Origin: Bacteroidales bacterium
Lineage (GTDB): Bacteria; Bacteroidota; Bacteroidia; Bacteroidales; UBA932
Direction: 5' to 3'
Assembly: GCA_016288775.1 (NCBI GenBank)
Contig: JAEELG010000013.1
Location: forward strand, 1 to 64,000
DNA length: 64,000 bases
The notes under the pieces were generated by a model. The model was not told the origin of the DNA and made no database searches. It saw only the letters and a list, made by a program, of their open reading frames with translations. The position numbers and the translations under genes were made by a program. Within the stretch, counting starts at the first letter, position 1. Each line of letters begins with the position of its first letter. This document shows, piece after piece, positions 27,549 to 35,966 of the stretch.

Positions 27549-29156
27549 TCAGGATTCGCAGGCCTTGAACAAATCGCGTAGCCAGGCGGGGAGGGTCCGG
27601 CCGTCGAGGGCGTTGCCGAGCTTTTCGCGGATGCTGCAGTTAATCTGGTAAATGCTTCCGCTGTCGATCATGTCGGTGAGTTCTTTTGTAACAAATCCCG
27701 AGGCAAAGAGAGAGCACAGGCCGATTTCTTCGGCCGTGAGTCCGCTTTCCACCAGCCGGGCAATGAACTTCGGGAAAGAGAGCGAGTACAAGAGGCCGAC
27801 GTTTCTCAGCATTTCTTGGTTGTCCCGAGTCAGATTATGAAGAACCCTTCGGTTGACTTGCCTGGTGGGCACTTTCTGAAAATAAGGAGCAAGAGCTTGC
27901 AACCGCATGTTCAGCTGACTCTTGATGTCGCCGGATTCGTCCCCGCAATTCTTGACCGCCTCTTGAATAACGGCGTATTCTCCCCGTATTTCATCATAAG
28001 ACCGCTTCAGTTCTTGTTGTTTTTTATGATTGTGTATGAGAATGACTATAAAGGCAGCCATCATAATGCCAATCAAAATGGACAAAAGGAAAATCTTGTT
28101 CTTTTTGCGCTCTTGCTCCATGTTGTTATTGTAACGCTCTTCTAAAAAACGCACGTCATTCCTGAAGATATTCAGGTTCTTTGTTTCTATCAGCCTTCGG
28201 CTTTCCTCCACAGACGCAACATAATTATCGAAATCGCGCAAGCCTTTGTACAACCTTGTGGAAACAGAGTAATAATTGATAGAGTCGTTAATACTCGAAG
28301 AAGCAGAAAGACGCAAGTCATCCAACGCCGACGTTGTTTTATCATAATCATTCAACTTAAGCATAACGTTTGCGATAAGCAAAGCATCTGGTTTACGATG
28401 CTCGGCCGTGCAAGTGTTTTCATACAAAGAGTAATAATAGCGAATGGAGTCCGCATCATCGTTTGAATGAAATAATTTATTGAACAATACTTGCATGTAG
28501 AATTCTGACGGGAAAGGTTCTCCGCGTTCTTTTATCCATAGCGACAAAGAATCAAGTTCCTTTGAAGAATCTTCTATTCTATCAAGGTTATTCAATAAAA
28601 CAATGACATCCAGACAACTTCTAATATAAAAGAACGCATTCTCAAGGTTTGGAGACACCTCTTTTGCCTTATAAGCTTCGACTAACGCTTTGTCCACGGC
28701 CAGTTGCTTGCAAAAGACTCGCTCTTTTGCAAAATAAAGCCGGGTAATATACTCTCTTGAAATACAAGCATTAATTATGGCTTCCGCGTTTAAGTATGAG
28801 AGCAAGGCGTGATCATAGTTTTCAGCATTTTCATAAACTCTTCCAAGGTAATAATATGAAAGAAACGTGCGAGTGTTATCCTTATGCCTTGAGAAATATG
28901 AAACAGCGGGACGAATAATGGAGTCGTTCTTAAGATCAATATAGTTCTTGTCAAGCGCCATGGAATACAAGAGCGAATACAACCCCCTGTCCGCGCTTGA
29001 TGAAAGGCTGTCAGAATAACACGGCAACTCTTTCAGGGCCATCGCCGGATCGAATTGTATATAGCGCTCTATGCGCAATAGGCCATTATTGTATTTTGGT
29101 GACGAACAAGAGGCTGCAGACAAAAGAGACAACAATACTATGCAAACACGGCGCAT
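27549..29156 (-). CDS. TPR / membrane / LuxR-like HTH regulator (intact copy B)
   Basis: 535 residues. A lipoprotein-like signal (SAASC) is followed by TPR-like helical repeats over about 25-340. One membrane segment (about 350-372, 'IFLLSILIGIMMAAFIVILI') leads to a coiled linker and a C-terminal helix-turn-helix at about 470-510 ('GLTAEEIGLCSLFASGFVTKELTDMI...SIYQINCSIREKLG'), which matches the LuxR/GerE pattern. The likely topology is periplasmic TPR sensor and cytoplasmic DNA-binding end, i.e. one-step signalling across the membrane. It is homologous along its length to the broken gene at 4673-6309 and stands in the same divergent position before a DUF3244-like gene. DNA binding is inferred from the motif only. 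Confidence 0.75.
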   Translation of the reverse strand: MRRVCIVLLSLLSAASCSSPKYNNGLLRIERYIQFDPAMALKELPCYSDSLSSSADRGLYSLLYSMALDKNYIDLKNDSIIRPAVSYFSRHKDNTRTFLSYYYLGRVYENAENYDHALLSYLNAEAIINACISREYITRLYFAKERVFCKQLAVDKALVEAYKAKEVSPNLENAFFYIRSCLDVIVLLNNLDRIEDSSKELDSLSLWIKERGEPFPSEFYMQVLFNKLFHSNDDADSIRYYYSLYENTCTAEHRKPDALLIANVMLKLNDYDKTTSALDDLRLSASSSINDSINYYSVSTRLYKGLRDFDNYVASVEESRRLIETKNLNIFRNDVRFLEERYNNNMEQERKKNKIFLLSILIGIMMAAFIVILIHNHKKQQELKRSYDEIRGEYAVIQEAVKNCGDESGDIKSQLNMRLQALAPYFQKVPTRQVNRRVLHNLTRDNQEMLRNVGLLYSLSFPKFIARLVESGLTAEEIGLCSLFASGFVTKELTDMIDSGSIYQINCSIREKLGNALDGRTLPAWLRDLFKACES

Positions 29157-29274
29157 GATTCTTTTTTTTTGTTACAAAGTTAACCCATATTTCGGCCTAA
29201 TTGTTCACCACAAAACTATTGTTTTACAAGTGCTTAATAATTAACATATTATAAACAGTTCCGACAAACTATAT

Positions 29275-29308
29275 TTTGTGTTATATATAGAGAGACAAAC
29301 TAACTTTG
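29275..29308 (+). promoter_or_regulatory. Promoter of the island B secreted-protein genes
   Basis: TAACTTTG (29301-29308) is identical to the -7 box before the paralogue at 6529. TTTG at 29275-29278 is at 22 bases, a little long, which may mark an activator-dependent promoter. The ATG lies 22 bases downstream. Confidence 0.55.
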
Positions 29309-29330
29309 CAAAAACTAAATAATATTTACC

Positions 29331-29702
29331 ATGCTTTCAACTCTATTATCACTTGTATTACTATTATCTGCCGCGCCTGCTCCGTACGGCCCTGAAACAA
29401 CCAGATTAGAAACAGTGTCCCGACAGTCTCCAACCGAGATTCCAATAACCGAAGTCGGGCAAAATGGCAATGGCCCTCGTCAGCAAACGACAATTCCCAT
29501 TCGGGCTTCCTATTTTGGCGGAACGGTATTCGTATCGTTCCTTCAGAATCTTGGAGATGTTGAAATTACTATTGAAGAGCAAACATGCGGAGTGATCATT
29601 CAAACTGTCATCGATAGTTCAACATTATCCGCGGCCATTCCTTTATGCCTTTCAACCGGTAATTTCTGCATTATATTATCGCTCGCATCCGGCGCAGAAT
29701 AG
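29331..29702 (+). CDS. Small secreted DUF3244-like protein (copy B), ended early by an in-frame TAG
   Basis: 123 residues with a hydrophobic signal ('LLSLVLLLSAAPA'). It aligns with the island A protein: 'IPIRASYFGGTVFVSFLQNLGDVEITIEEQTCGVIIQTVIDSS...AIPLCLSTGNFCIILSLASGAE'. The family ends with a 'Y.G.F.i' strand. Here that strand is present after the stop: reading on through TAG (29700-29702) gives YGHFSIDE and then TAA at 29727-29729. A change of CAG to TAG would explain this, so the protein has probably lost its last beta-strand. TAG is a normal stop elsewhere in the window, so recoding is unlikely. Confidence 0.65.
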   Translation: MLSTLLSLVLLLSAAPAPYGPETTRLETVSRQSPTEIPITEVGQNGNGPRQQTTIPIRASYFGGTVFVSFLQNLGDVEITIEEQTCGVIIQTVIDSSTLSAAIPLCLSTGNFCIILSLASGAE

Positions 29703-29798
29703 TATGGGCACTTTTCAATAGATGAATAAGGAGAGCAACTGTTGGAGAAGAAATAGAACCACTCAGCATAAATCAACCTTAACGCAGAGCATATTATA

Positions 29799-32700
29799 AT
29801 GAAAAGAATAGCGCTCCCATTCATTCTATTATCCTTCTTGTGTTTTAGCGAAGTCCGGGCACAAGATATAACCCAAAACCAAACCATTGACAACGCCCTT
29901 GCGTCAATGTTTCAGCCCCTGGACCTAGACAGTGTGAAAACGGGGTTTTTATTGGACAGGGCGGTTGAGGCTGTTGATATCCGCAAATACAACGGAACTT
30001 TGACCAGCGACAACTATGTGGACTTGATGTCGTTCAGGAACACTCTTATTACTCTTAATTCAGCAATTGTCAACTCAGCGGCAACAAGTTTTGACGGCAA
30101 CGCTATTACAAACTCACTGCATGAGCAAGGTGTGGTGAACCTTGGAGTCGCTGCTTTCAAATATAACCACATTGCCAGCAATGCCTTAACCAATAACTTG
30201 ATTAGTTATCAAAATGGCGTTGTCGATGACGTATTTGTAAATGGAATCTGGCAAGACCCATACTCTGATGATTATATGTTTGTTTTCACCCCTAGCGTTC
30301 CTGTCGTGCAAGGGCCGAGTGTGACATATAAACTGACAATTGATAAATTGTTAACTAATTTGGATGTTGATCTAGTTAATCATCCCCTCGAGTTTGATAA
30401 CGGTAACGGTGTGTATGTGCCGATAGATCTTCCATACGAAGCAACGTATAGTTATTCCGCAGGAGACAAGCATTTGCGGTTGCGGTTGACACTTGCTAAC
30501 AATACCGTCCTGGAGAGCCATGCGCGGATTAAAGTGTTAGGCGGTGTGTCAGGGCCAATGAATTCTCCCTCGCCTAATTTCACAAATACTGTTTATGCAA
30601 CAAGCGGTGGCAAACAAATATCGGCATTTGTCTCCGGACGGTCTTGTCACAATGAAAACGCTGTTATTAAGCCCTTTATTTTTGTTGAAGGGTTTGACGA
30701 TAGGGTTTTGGGCTTTGTCGAGGATTTCTCTCCCTTGTTAGATTCAACCATGTTTAATCATACAATAGCAGAATTGTATCATAACGGCTATTTTGATAGT
30801 ATGATAAATAAAATAGTGGGGCTAAGCTATGGAGAGATGGATTTCTTCTGGTTTTATAATCATATATCAGCATCCATTAAGAATAATTACGACATCTTTT
30901 ATGTAGATTTAAAAAATCCAGAGGCGGATATCAGAGAAAATGCAATACTACTAGAAGAGGCATTGTCGTGGATAAACGAGCTCAAGGAGGTTAGGGCGGA
31001 ACGTAATATTGTAATTGGTCATAGTATGGGCGGTCTTATTGCAAGATATGCATTATGTGAAATGGAGACACAAGAAGTACCGCACGAGACCGGTTATTTC
31101 GTTTCGTTCGATTCTCCGCATATGGGAGTTAACGTGCCGCTGGGCCTTCAATATGCATTTAGAGACGTATATTCCGCCCTTTACGGTGATTCTTCTAATT
31201 CCGGATTATTATCATTTGATAGTTATGACCCGGTCTCCTCATATTTAATGAGCGTGTATAGTTGCCCCTCCGCAAAACAGATGATGTATTATTATGTCGA
31301 ACCCGACGGAAGCCTTAGTACTGACTATCACAACGATTGGCAGGAAGCGCTTGATGATATTTTGTTCCCCCGGGGAGACGCGGGGCACCCCATAGAAAAC
31401 TATTCACTTGTGAATGGGGGAAATTTAGGCACGACAAATTCTGGGTTATTTAGTTTGAGCATTTCAATTGGTAATAACTCAATTCTTCCAAATAGTTGGC
31501 TTCAATGGCTATTGCTCATTTTTTCGCGGGCGTCTAATCTTAATATGACTGTGCAGGCTTATCGGAATAATGGTAATGGCGGAATCGTTGAATCGGCAAC
31601 AGGAGTTTATAAAAAGAAATTTGGATGGCTACCCGGCTTTCAACAATTCAGTATATATAACACCAACCATCAACCGAACTCCGCGCCAAACTCATCAATT
31701 CCTTTTGATTATGTGAAAAGCTCCACATTATCAGTAGAGGACATATCAATCTCTCCGGGGGATGATTATATTAATGCCTCATTTTTTGCTCCGCTCCCGT
31801 TTGTTCCGGCAGCAAGTGCTTTGGCAACCACCAATTATTATTATACCAACCCTCCGGCCCCTCATGACGAAACACCATTTGATGCCTACTATATTAATAG
31901 CCAAGCGAAAGGCCACACTTATACAAACTCAGGATTATACTTTGACTGGGTTGATAATCAGGCCAATTGCACGCTGACCGGCCCTCGGGGCATAGTTGAA
32001 TCTGGAGACGATTTCTCCGTCAATGCTCCTGCCGACTATAATAATCCAACCTGGACAAGTTCCGAGCCGTCTTCTTTCAGCCTCAGTAACAATATCCTGA
32101 CGTTTACCGGAAATAGCAGTCCAACAAGGGCAATAAGAATTAGGTATAATAATTCGGGGAATGGCTCCTATATGTCCAAACGCAGAACACTTTTAACCGG
32201 GTTCCCGGAAATAATTGCAAATGTACAACATGTAAGTGGTAATTCGTATGAGGTTACGGCATCCTGCACGTATGCTCACTCCCACCTGCAGCCAGTCGTT
32301 GATTCTCTTGCCGCTGACGGGTCTATTAAGTATGTTTGGGGGATAAAAACCAATGGGGGTAATATTGATTGGGCTGATACTACTAACACCAGCTCGCATA
32401 TTTGTACTGCACTACAGGGCGACTTGACGCATATCTATGTAAAAATGTATTGCGGGCCAGGATGTGTAAGCGATTTGCCGGCAATGGTGGAGATTGACCG
32501 CAGGACGAACATTCCGTTCTTCTACGATCCGAAGGAAACAATCGTCGGCCAGTATTTCGGCATCCCGAATTACACTCAAATACAACCCTTCCCCATGAAT
32601 GGCCATCTTGTTCTTTGGCACAACAGCGATTACAACGGAACACCTGTGGCTCCGGACAACATCAAAATAGGAAATACAGTAATACCATTGGCGTCCTCTT

Positions 32701-32903
32701 ATTCTGCGAGCATAGATGGAGAAACCAAGACGGTTTATTGTTTTGATTTCATGGAATGCTCTGGCGCTCAGGCCGCGGAAGCATGGGCAAGGGATGCTTA
32801 TTTGGCAGGTGATCCAATTGTGTCTCTCTTGAGAATATACATTAGGAATGGGACGACTGATCTTTATTATATTGACTATCCTTTTATTCCGGCTGAAAAC
32901 TGA
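29799..32903 (+). CDS. Large secreted alpha/beta hydrolase (lipase/esterase-like)
   Basis: 1034 residues. The signal peptide ends at 'VRAQ'. An N-terminal region of about 300 residues ('TIDNALASMFQPLDLDSVKTGFLLDRAVEAVDIRKYNG', beta-rich) is followed by the hydrolase core: 'PFIFVEGFDD' and the nucleophile elbow 'VIGHSMGGLIARYAL' with Ser409. The order resembles PGAP1/lipase-type enzymes. The C-terminal 400 residues look like immunoglobulin or PKD-like beta domains ('CTLTGPRGIVESGDDFSVNAPADYNNPTWTSSEPSSFSLSNNILTFTG'). No type IX sorting domain is evident. It occupies the place that the legumain-like peptidase has in island A. The substrate is unknown. Confidence 0.7.
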   Translation: MKRIALPFILLSFLCFSEVRAQDITQNQTIDNALASMFQPLDLDSVKTGFLLDRAVEAVDIRKYNGTLTSDNYVDLMSFRNTLITLNSAIVNSAATSFDGNAITNSLHEQGVVNLGVAAFKYNHIASNALTNNLISYQNGVVDDVFVNGIWQDPYSDDYMFVFTPSVPVVQGPSVTYKLTIDKLLTNLDVDLVNHPLEFDNGNGVYVPIDLPYEATYSYSAGDKHLRLRLTLANNTVLESHARIKVLGGVSGPMNSPSPNFTNTVYATSGGKQISAFVSGRSCHNENAVIKPFIFVEGFDDRVLGFVEDFSPLLDSTMFNHTIAELYHNGYFDSMINKIVGLSYGEMDFFWFYNHISASIKNNYDIFYVDLKNPEADIRENAILLEEALSWINELKEVRAERNIVIGHSMGGLIARYALCEMETQEVPHETGYFVSFDSPHMGVNVPLGLQYAFRDVYSALYGDSSNSGLLSFDSYDPVSSYLMSVYSCPSAKQMMYYYVEPDGSLSTDYHNDWQEALDDILFPRGDAGHPIENYSLVNGGNLGTTNSGLFSLSISIGNNSILPNSWLQWLLLIFSRASNLNMTVQAYRNNGNGGIVESATGVYKKKFGWLPGFQQFSIYNTNHQPNSAPNSSIPFDYVKSSTLSVEDISISPGDDYINASFFAPLPFVPAASALATTNYYYTNPPAPHDETPFDAYYINSQAKGHTYTNSGLYFDWVDNQANCTLTGPRGIVESGDDFSVNAPADYNNPTWTSSEPSSFSLSNNILTFTGNSSPTRAIRIRYNNSGNGSYMSKRRTLLTGFPEIIANVQHVSGNSYEVTASCTYAHSHLQPVVDSLAADGSIKYVWGIKTNGGNIDWADTTNTSSHICTALQGDLTHIYVKMYCGPGCVSDLPAMVEIDRRTNIPFFYDPKETIVGQYFGIPNYTQIQPFPMNGHLVLWHNSDYNGTPVAPDNIKIGNTVIPLASSYSASIDGETKTVYCFDFMECSGAQAAEAWARDAYLAGDPIVSLLRIYIRNGTTDLYYIDYPFIPAEN

Positions 32904-32916
32904 AAACCATAGATGT

Positions 32917-33258
32917 ATGAACAAAATAATTATATTTGCAGTAGCGATGCTGATGTTTTCTTCGTGTTCTCAACTGTTGCTTGAGCCCGCCGCGCCGGAA
33001 AGCAATCTTGTAGAGGAGGGTGCGCCGGCGACAAAGGCAAACGGAGGTAAAGAAGCAAATTTTGATTGGTCTGCCGCGAGAGATCATTTCCAGACAAACC
33101 GTCGGGTTATACTGATGCACCATGTGGTTTATAAGGACAGTGCATATGTGCAGACCTTAAGCGAAGATGAGATGGCCGCATTCGGAATTACTGATGAACA
33201 AAAAGAGTTTAATCGCCAGTATGTAGTTCAGTTAAACGAATTTAAGAAACAGCAATAA
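32917..33258 (+). CDS. Small lipoprotein of unknown function
   Basis: 113 residues from the ATG at 32917; the longer frame overlaps the hydrolase gene. The lipoprotein signal is 'AVAMLMFSSC'. The mature part is low in hydrophobic residues with an 'ATKANGG' segment and a helical C-terminus ('SEDEMAAFGITDEQKEFNRQYVVQLNEFKKQQ'). I do not recognise it. It follows the hydrolase by 13 bases and overlaps the next gene (TAATG), so it belongs to the island B operon. Confidence 0.6.
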   Translation: MNKIIIFAVAMLMFSSCSQLLLEPAAPESNLVEEGAPATKANGGKEANFDWSAARDHFQTNRRVILMHHVVYKDSAYVQTLSEDEMAAFGITDEQKEFNRQYVVQLNEFKKQQ

Positions 33259-33923
33259 TGATAAAGAGAAAGAATAAAAAACTCGTTTCGCTGGCTATCT
33301 GTTTGGTCGTTTTTGCTTTATCCGTTAGTTCTTGCTTAACGCGCCACTTTTATAAACAAGATAGCCTACCGTATCTTCTACACCTCGATCTTTTAGTAAA
33401 TGGAGAGGAGCGATCCTATGAATTAATACATCTTCTTAATGGGAACGAAAAATATTACGATTCAGAAGTAAAGCTTGACACGTTTAATTCCAGGGCAAGA
33501 ATAGAGTTTCGTTTTACCGGCTCTGACTTGAATTATAATTCGCAAGCTAATGGTAATCCTCAGAAAGATTTTAATTTTGGTTTTACTTTTACTGGTGAGA
33601 ACAATTGTTTTATTGAAGGGGAAAAATATTATTTATCCAAAGAGAACGATGTTCTTATGTACCCACGATTAGAGGCGGGGTGGCTTTCGTTGTATTTTTC
33701 AGATGAGCCCGGAATCGCCTTCTTGATTGTTTTTGATTGTTCTTATTCTCCTGAAGAGCGGCCAGATTATTATGAGGATTTCCGTCATCTTTCTGGCACA
33801 ATCAAGATAACAAAAGATTTTATTGGCTATGATGGCGTAAACTATGTCTATGACAAGAGGGGAAAACTCTTGGAGGTACGAACATCCAATTACAAGGGAG
33901 AGGGCTTGATACGGAAAGAATAA
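33258..33923 (+). CDS. Lipoprotein of unknown function
   Basis: 221 residues, starting on the A of the preceding TAATG. A basic start 'MIKRKNKK' and lipobox 'SVSSC' are followed by a beta-rich body ('LHLDLLVNGEERSYELIHL', 'FNSRARIEFRFTGSDLNYNSQANGNPQKDFNFGFTFTGENNCFIEGEKYYL', 'HLSGTIKITKDFIGYDG'). The pattern recalls small Bacteroidales lipoproteins of the DUF5025 kind, but I am not sure. It is AT-rich, like its neighbours in island B. Confidence 0.55.
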   Translation: MIKRKNKKLVSLAICLVVFALSVSSCLTRHFYKQDSLPYLLHLDLLVNGEERSYELIHLLNGNEKYYDSEVKLDTFNSRARIEFRFTGSDLNYNSQANGNPQKDFNFGFTFTGENNCFIEGEKYYLSKENDVLMYPRLEAGWLSLYFSDEPGIAFLIVFDCSYSPEERPDYYEDFRHLSGTIKITKDFIGYDGVNYVYDKRGKLLEVRTSNYKGEGLIRKE

Positions 33924-33984
33924 TACGAAAAAGCTATGCAGTGTAACAAGCCAGGAATGCATCTATAAATAAAACAGAACTGAT

Positions 33985-34509
33985 ATGAAAAAAGCAAGCA
34001 TTGTTTTGACTTTGGGCTTATTGATATTTGCAGCCTGCAACAAAATGCCACAAGAGACGATTCCTCTTCCAGAGGGCGAAGTATTGAAAATGGAACCCGT
34101 GTCCGCCGCTCAATGGGAGGCGCTCCGTATTGAAGACACCAACTGGATGTCGGTGTTCTGCCTCCGCAAGAAGAGTGGAGTTTGGGAGGAGTATCCGGAA
34201 AGCGTGGCATACCGTTTTTCCGTGCCGGACGAGGTGGAGTACTATAGCAGAATTCATAGTGGCGAGCACGGAGTGGACGGCGGCACGTTGACGCACGGCG
34301 TTTATAAATGGAGTTTTGACGCAGCGTCTTCCTCGCTTGTCATCAATACGGAGCCCCTTTCGGAGAACGGTTGGGAAGAATCATATACCATTCTTGATGC
34401 CGGGTCGGATTCTTTCTTCCTGATGAGGAATGTTAAGAAAGGCGATTTGTTGTCCTCAGTTTCGTGGATTTTATATAAATTTGTCCGCGTAGAAAACGTT
34501 GAAATTTAA
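33985..34509 (+). CDS. Lipoprotein of unknown function
   Basis: 174 residues with lipobox 'LIFAAC'. The body reads 'YRFSVPDEVEYYSRIHSGEHGVDGGTLTHGVYKWSFDAASSSLVINTEPLS' and ends with a beta-strand, suggesting a small beta-barrel or lipocalin-like fold. I cannot name a family. It lies 61 bases after the previous lipoprotein. The GC content starts to rise here, marking the right flank of island B. Confidence 0.5.
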   Translation: MKKASIVLTLGLLIFAACNKMPQETIPLPEGEVLKMEPVSAAQWEALRIEDTNWMSVFCLRKKSGVWEEYPESVAYRFSVPDEVEYYSRIHSGEHGVDGGTLTHGVYKWSFDAASSSLVINTEPLSENGWEESYTILDAGSDSFFLMRNVKKGDLLSSVSWILYKFVRVENVEI

Positions 34510-34516
34510 CATCTTG

Positions 34517-35098
34517 ATGAAAAAGGGATTCTTTGTCTTGCTTATGCTGAGCCTGGCTTGTGTCGTGTGGGCTCAGGCCCCGCACAAATATGGCATCAAG
34601 TGCGGAATCGTGAAGACCGTGACCGACAATGGCGGCCGGAAGTCTTACAACACGCTGTGGTTCGACAATTACGGCGCAAAGGAAAAATCGGTCACGACCA
34701 TGGATATGGGCGGCGGCATGGGCGAGGCAGAGTGGATTACGATCTCACTTGAAGACGGGAATTCTTATATGATTGACAACACCCGCCAGGCTGTGACCGT
34801 GATGAAGCGCCAGGACGTCAATTATCTTGACATGCCGGAGCAGCAGGCTAAGGCCCGCAAGGCGAAGGTTCTCGGCGAGGAGACGATAGGCGGCCGCAAG
34901 TGCGTCAAATGGGAGGAGCACGTGAAGCAGGTGCTGCACACCGCAACAATGATCTCCTGGGTCTGGAAGGGAATCCCCATTCAGTACAACATCGACAGGC
35001 CCAAGTCCGAAACGACCCTTATCGAGCTGAAACAGCCCAAGTCCATCGACGCCTCGGTATTCGAAATCCCCAAAGGCTACAAGCAAAAGAACCTGTAG
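34517..35098 (+). CDS. Secreted protein of unknown function
   Basis: 193 residues from the ATG at 34517 (an in-frame TTG six codons earlier overlaps the upstream gene). The signal peptide ends at 'VVWAQ'. The body has 'YGIKCGIVKTVTDNGGRKSYNTLWFDNYGAKEKSV', 'ARKAKVLGEETIGGRKCVKWEEH' and 'TTLIELKQPKSIDASVFEIPKGYKQ'. This resembles periplasmic DUF4412 or LolA-like outer-membrane-associated proteins. The match is by general pattern only. Codon use is close to the core genes. Confidence 0.5.
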   Translation: MKKGFFVLLMLSLACVVWAQAPHKYGIKCGIVKTVTDNGGRKSYNTLWFDNYGAKEKSVTTMDMGGGMGEAEWITISLEDGNSYMIDNTRQAVTVMKRQDVNYLDMPEQQAKARKAKVLGEETIGGRKCVKWEEHVKQVLHTATMISWVWKGIPIQYNIDRPKSETTLIELKQPKSIDASVFEIPKGYKQKNL

Positions 35099-35149
35099 CC
35101 GAAAGAATCCGCAATTTCTATAATAATCAGCAAAATCTGCATCTGGCCC

Positions 35150-35180
35150 TTGCCCGGTGCGGATTTTCTGTTTAGTTTTG
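35150..35180 (+). promoter_or_regulatory. Promoter of the Rpn-type gene
   Basis: TTG (35150-35152), 20 bases, TAGTTTTG (35173-35180); the ATG follows 23 bases later. Confidence 0.6.
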
Positions 35181-35203
35181 TGGAAACCAAATGACCGTAA
35201 ACT

Positions 35204-35950
35204 ATGAATTCAAAACTTACTTCCGAGCAATTCGCTCAGTACGAAGCCATCGTCAACGAATACGACCGCTATCGCAAGCTTTCACCAGAGGAGAAAGAAG
35301 ACCTCATCATCAGGATCGCTACCAGCACATACCTTGACCTGTTGAGCGACTGGGCCTTCAAGCACGTATTCGGGCACAACGAGCAGAACCTCATGCTGCT
35401 CCTAAACGACATCCTGCCGGAGAAGATTGTCCATATCGACTACGACCCCAACGAAATCGACCTGTGGAAGGGCGACGACAAGAAGGTCATCATGGATGTC
35501 CTGTGCCACACCGAAGACGGCAGGAAGATTATCGTGGAAATGCAGCGGCCGGGCAAATCGTTGACGCCGGTTGAGGTTTGGTTTGATATTCTGCAAAATA
35601 TGCGTAATTTTGCCAGTAAGCCGGAGTTGTATGGCCAGAAGTACGACCCGATATTCGAGTCGAGCCTGCAGTCTCCGATGCCGGATAAAGACAGACTTCA
35701 ATACTTTCGCTCTATGTTCGACAACGAATTGCGTTCATATCTTACCGACGAGGACCGCCAGGAAATCTTTGCGGAAGGCCTTGAGAAAGGTCTTGCCAAG
35801 GGAATCGAGCAGGGCTTGACAAAAGGCAGAGAGGAAGGCAGAGAGGAGGAGAAGATAAAGACGGCCGGAGAGCTTAAGAATCTAGGTGTTCCTGTTGAGA
35901 CTATCAGCCGGGCGACAGGCCTGTCCGCAGACGCAATCGCCGCGCTCTGA
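35204..35950 (+). CDS. Rpn-family PD-(D/E)XK nuclease / transposase-like protein, internally shortened
   Basis: 248 residues; complete members usually have about 300-370. The N-terminal core 'LLSDWAFKHVFGHNEQNLMLLLNDIL' and the catalytic stretch 'VIMDVLCHTEDGRKIIVEMQ' (Asp, Glu and Gln of the nuclease site) are present. Directly after 'VEMQRP' comes 'VEVWFDILQNMRNFASKPEL', which in the family lies about 100 residues further on. The C-terminus has the typical 'GLEKGLAKGIEQGLTKGREEGREE' repeats. Rpn proteins promote recA-independent recombination in E. coli. The internal deletion removes part of the nuclease fold, so activity is doubtful. It has its own promoter. Confidence 0.8.
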   Translation: MNSKLTSEQFAQYEAIVNEYDRYRKLSPEEKEDLIIRIATSTYLDLLSDWAFKHVFGHNEQNLMLLLNDILPEKIVHIDYDPNEIDLWKGDDKKVIMDVLCHTEDGRKIIVEMQRPGKSLTPVEVWFDILQNMRNFASKPELYGQKYDPIFESSLQSPMPDKDRLQYFRSMFDNELRSYLTDEDRQEIFAEGLEKGLAKGIEQGLTKGREEGREEEKIKTAGELKNLGVPVETISRATGLSADAIAAL

Positions 35951-35966
35951 TTTCCGTCATTACACA

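Noticed and set aside
29700-29702. TAG read as glutamine (recoded stop), as in some gut phages
   Set aside because: ruvA, thyA, the PpiD-like gene, hflX and others end in TAG in proper places, so the code is standard; a nonsense mutation is simpler.
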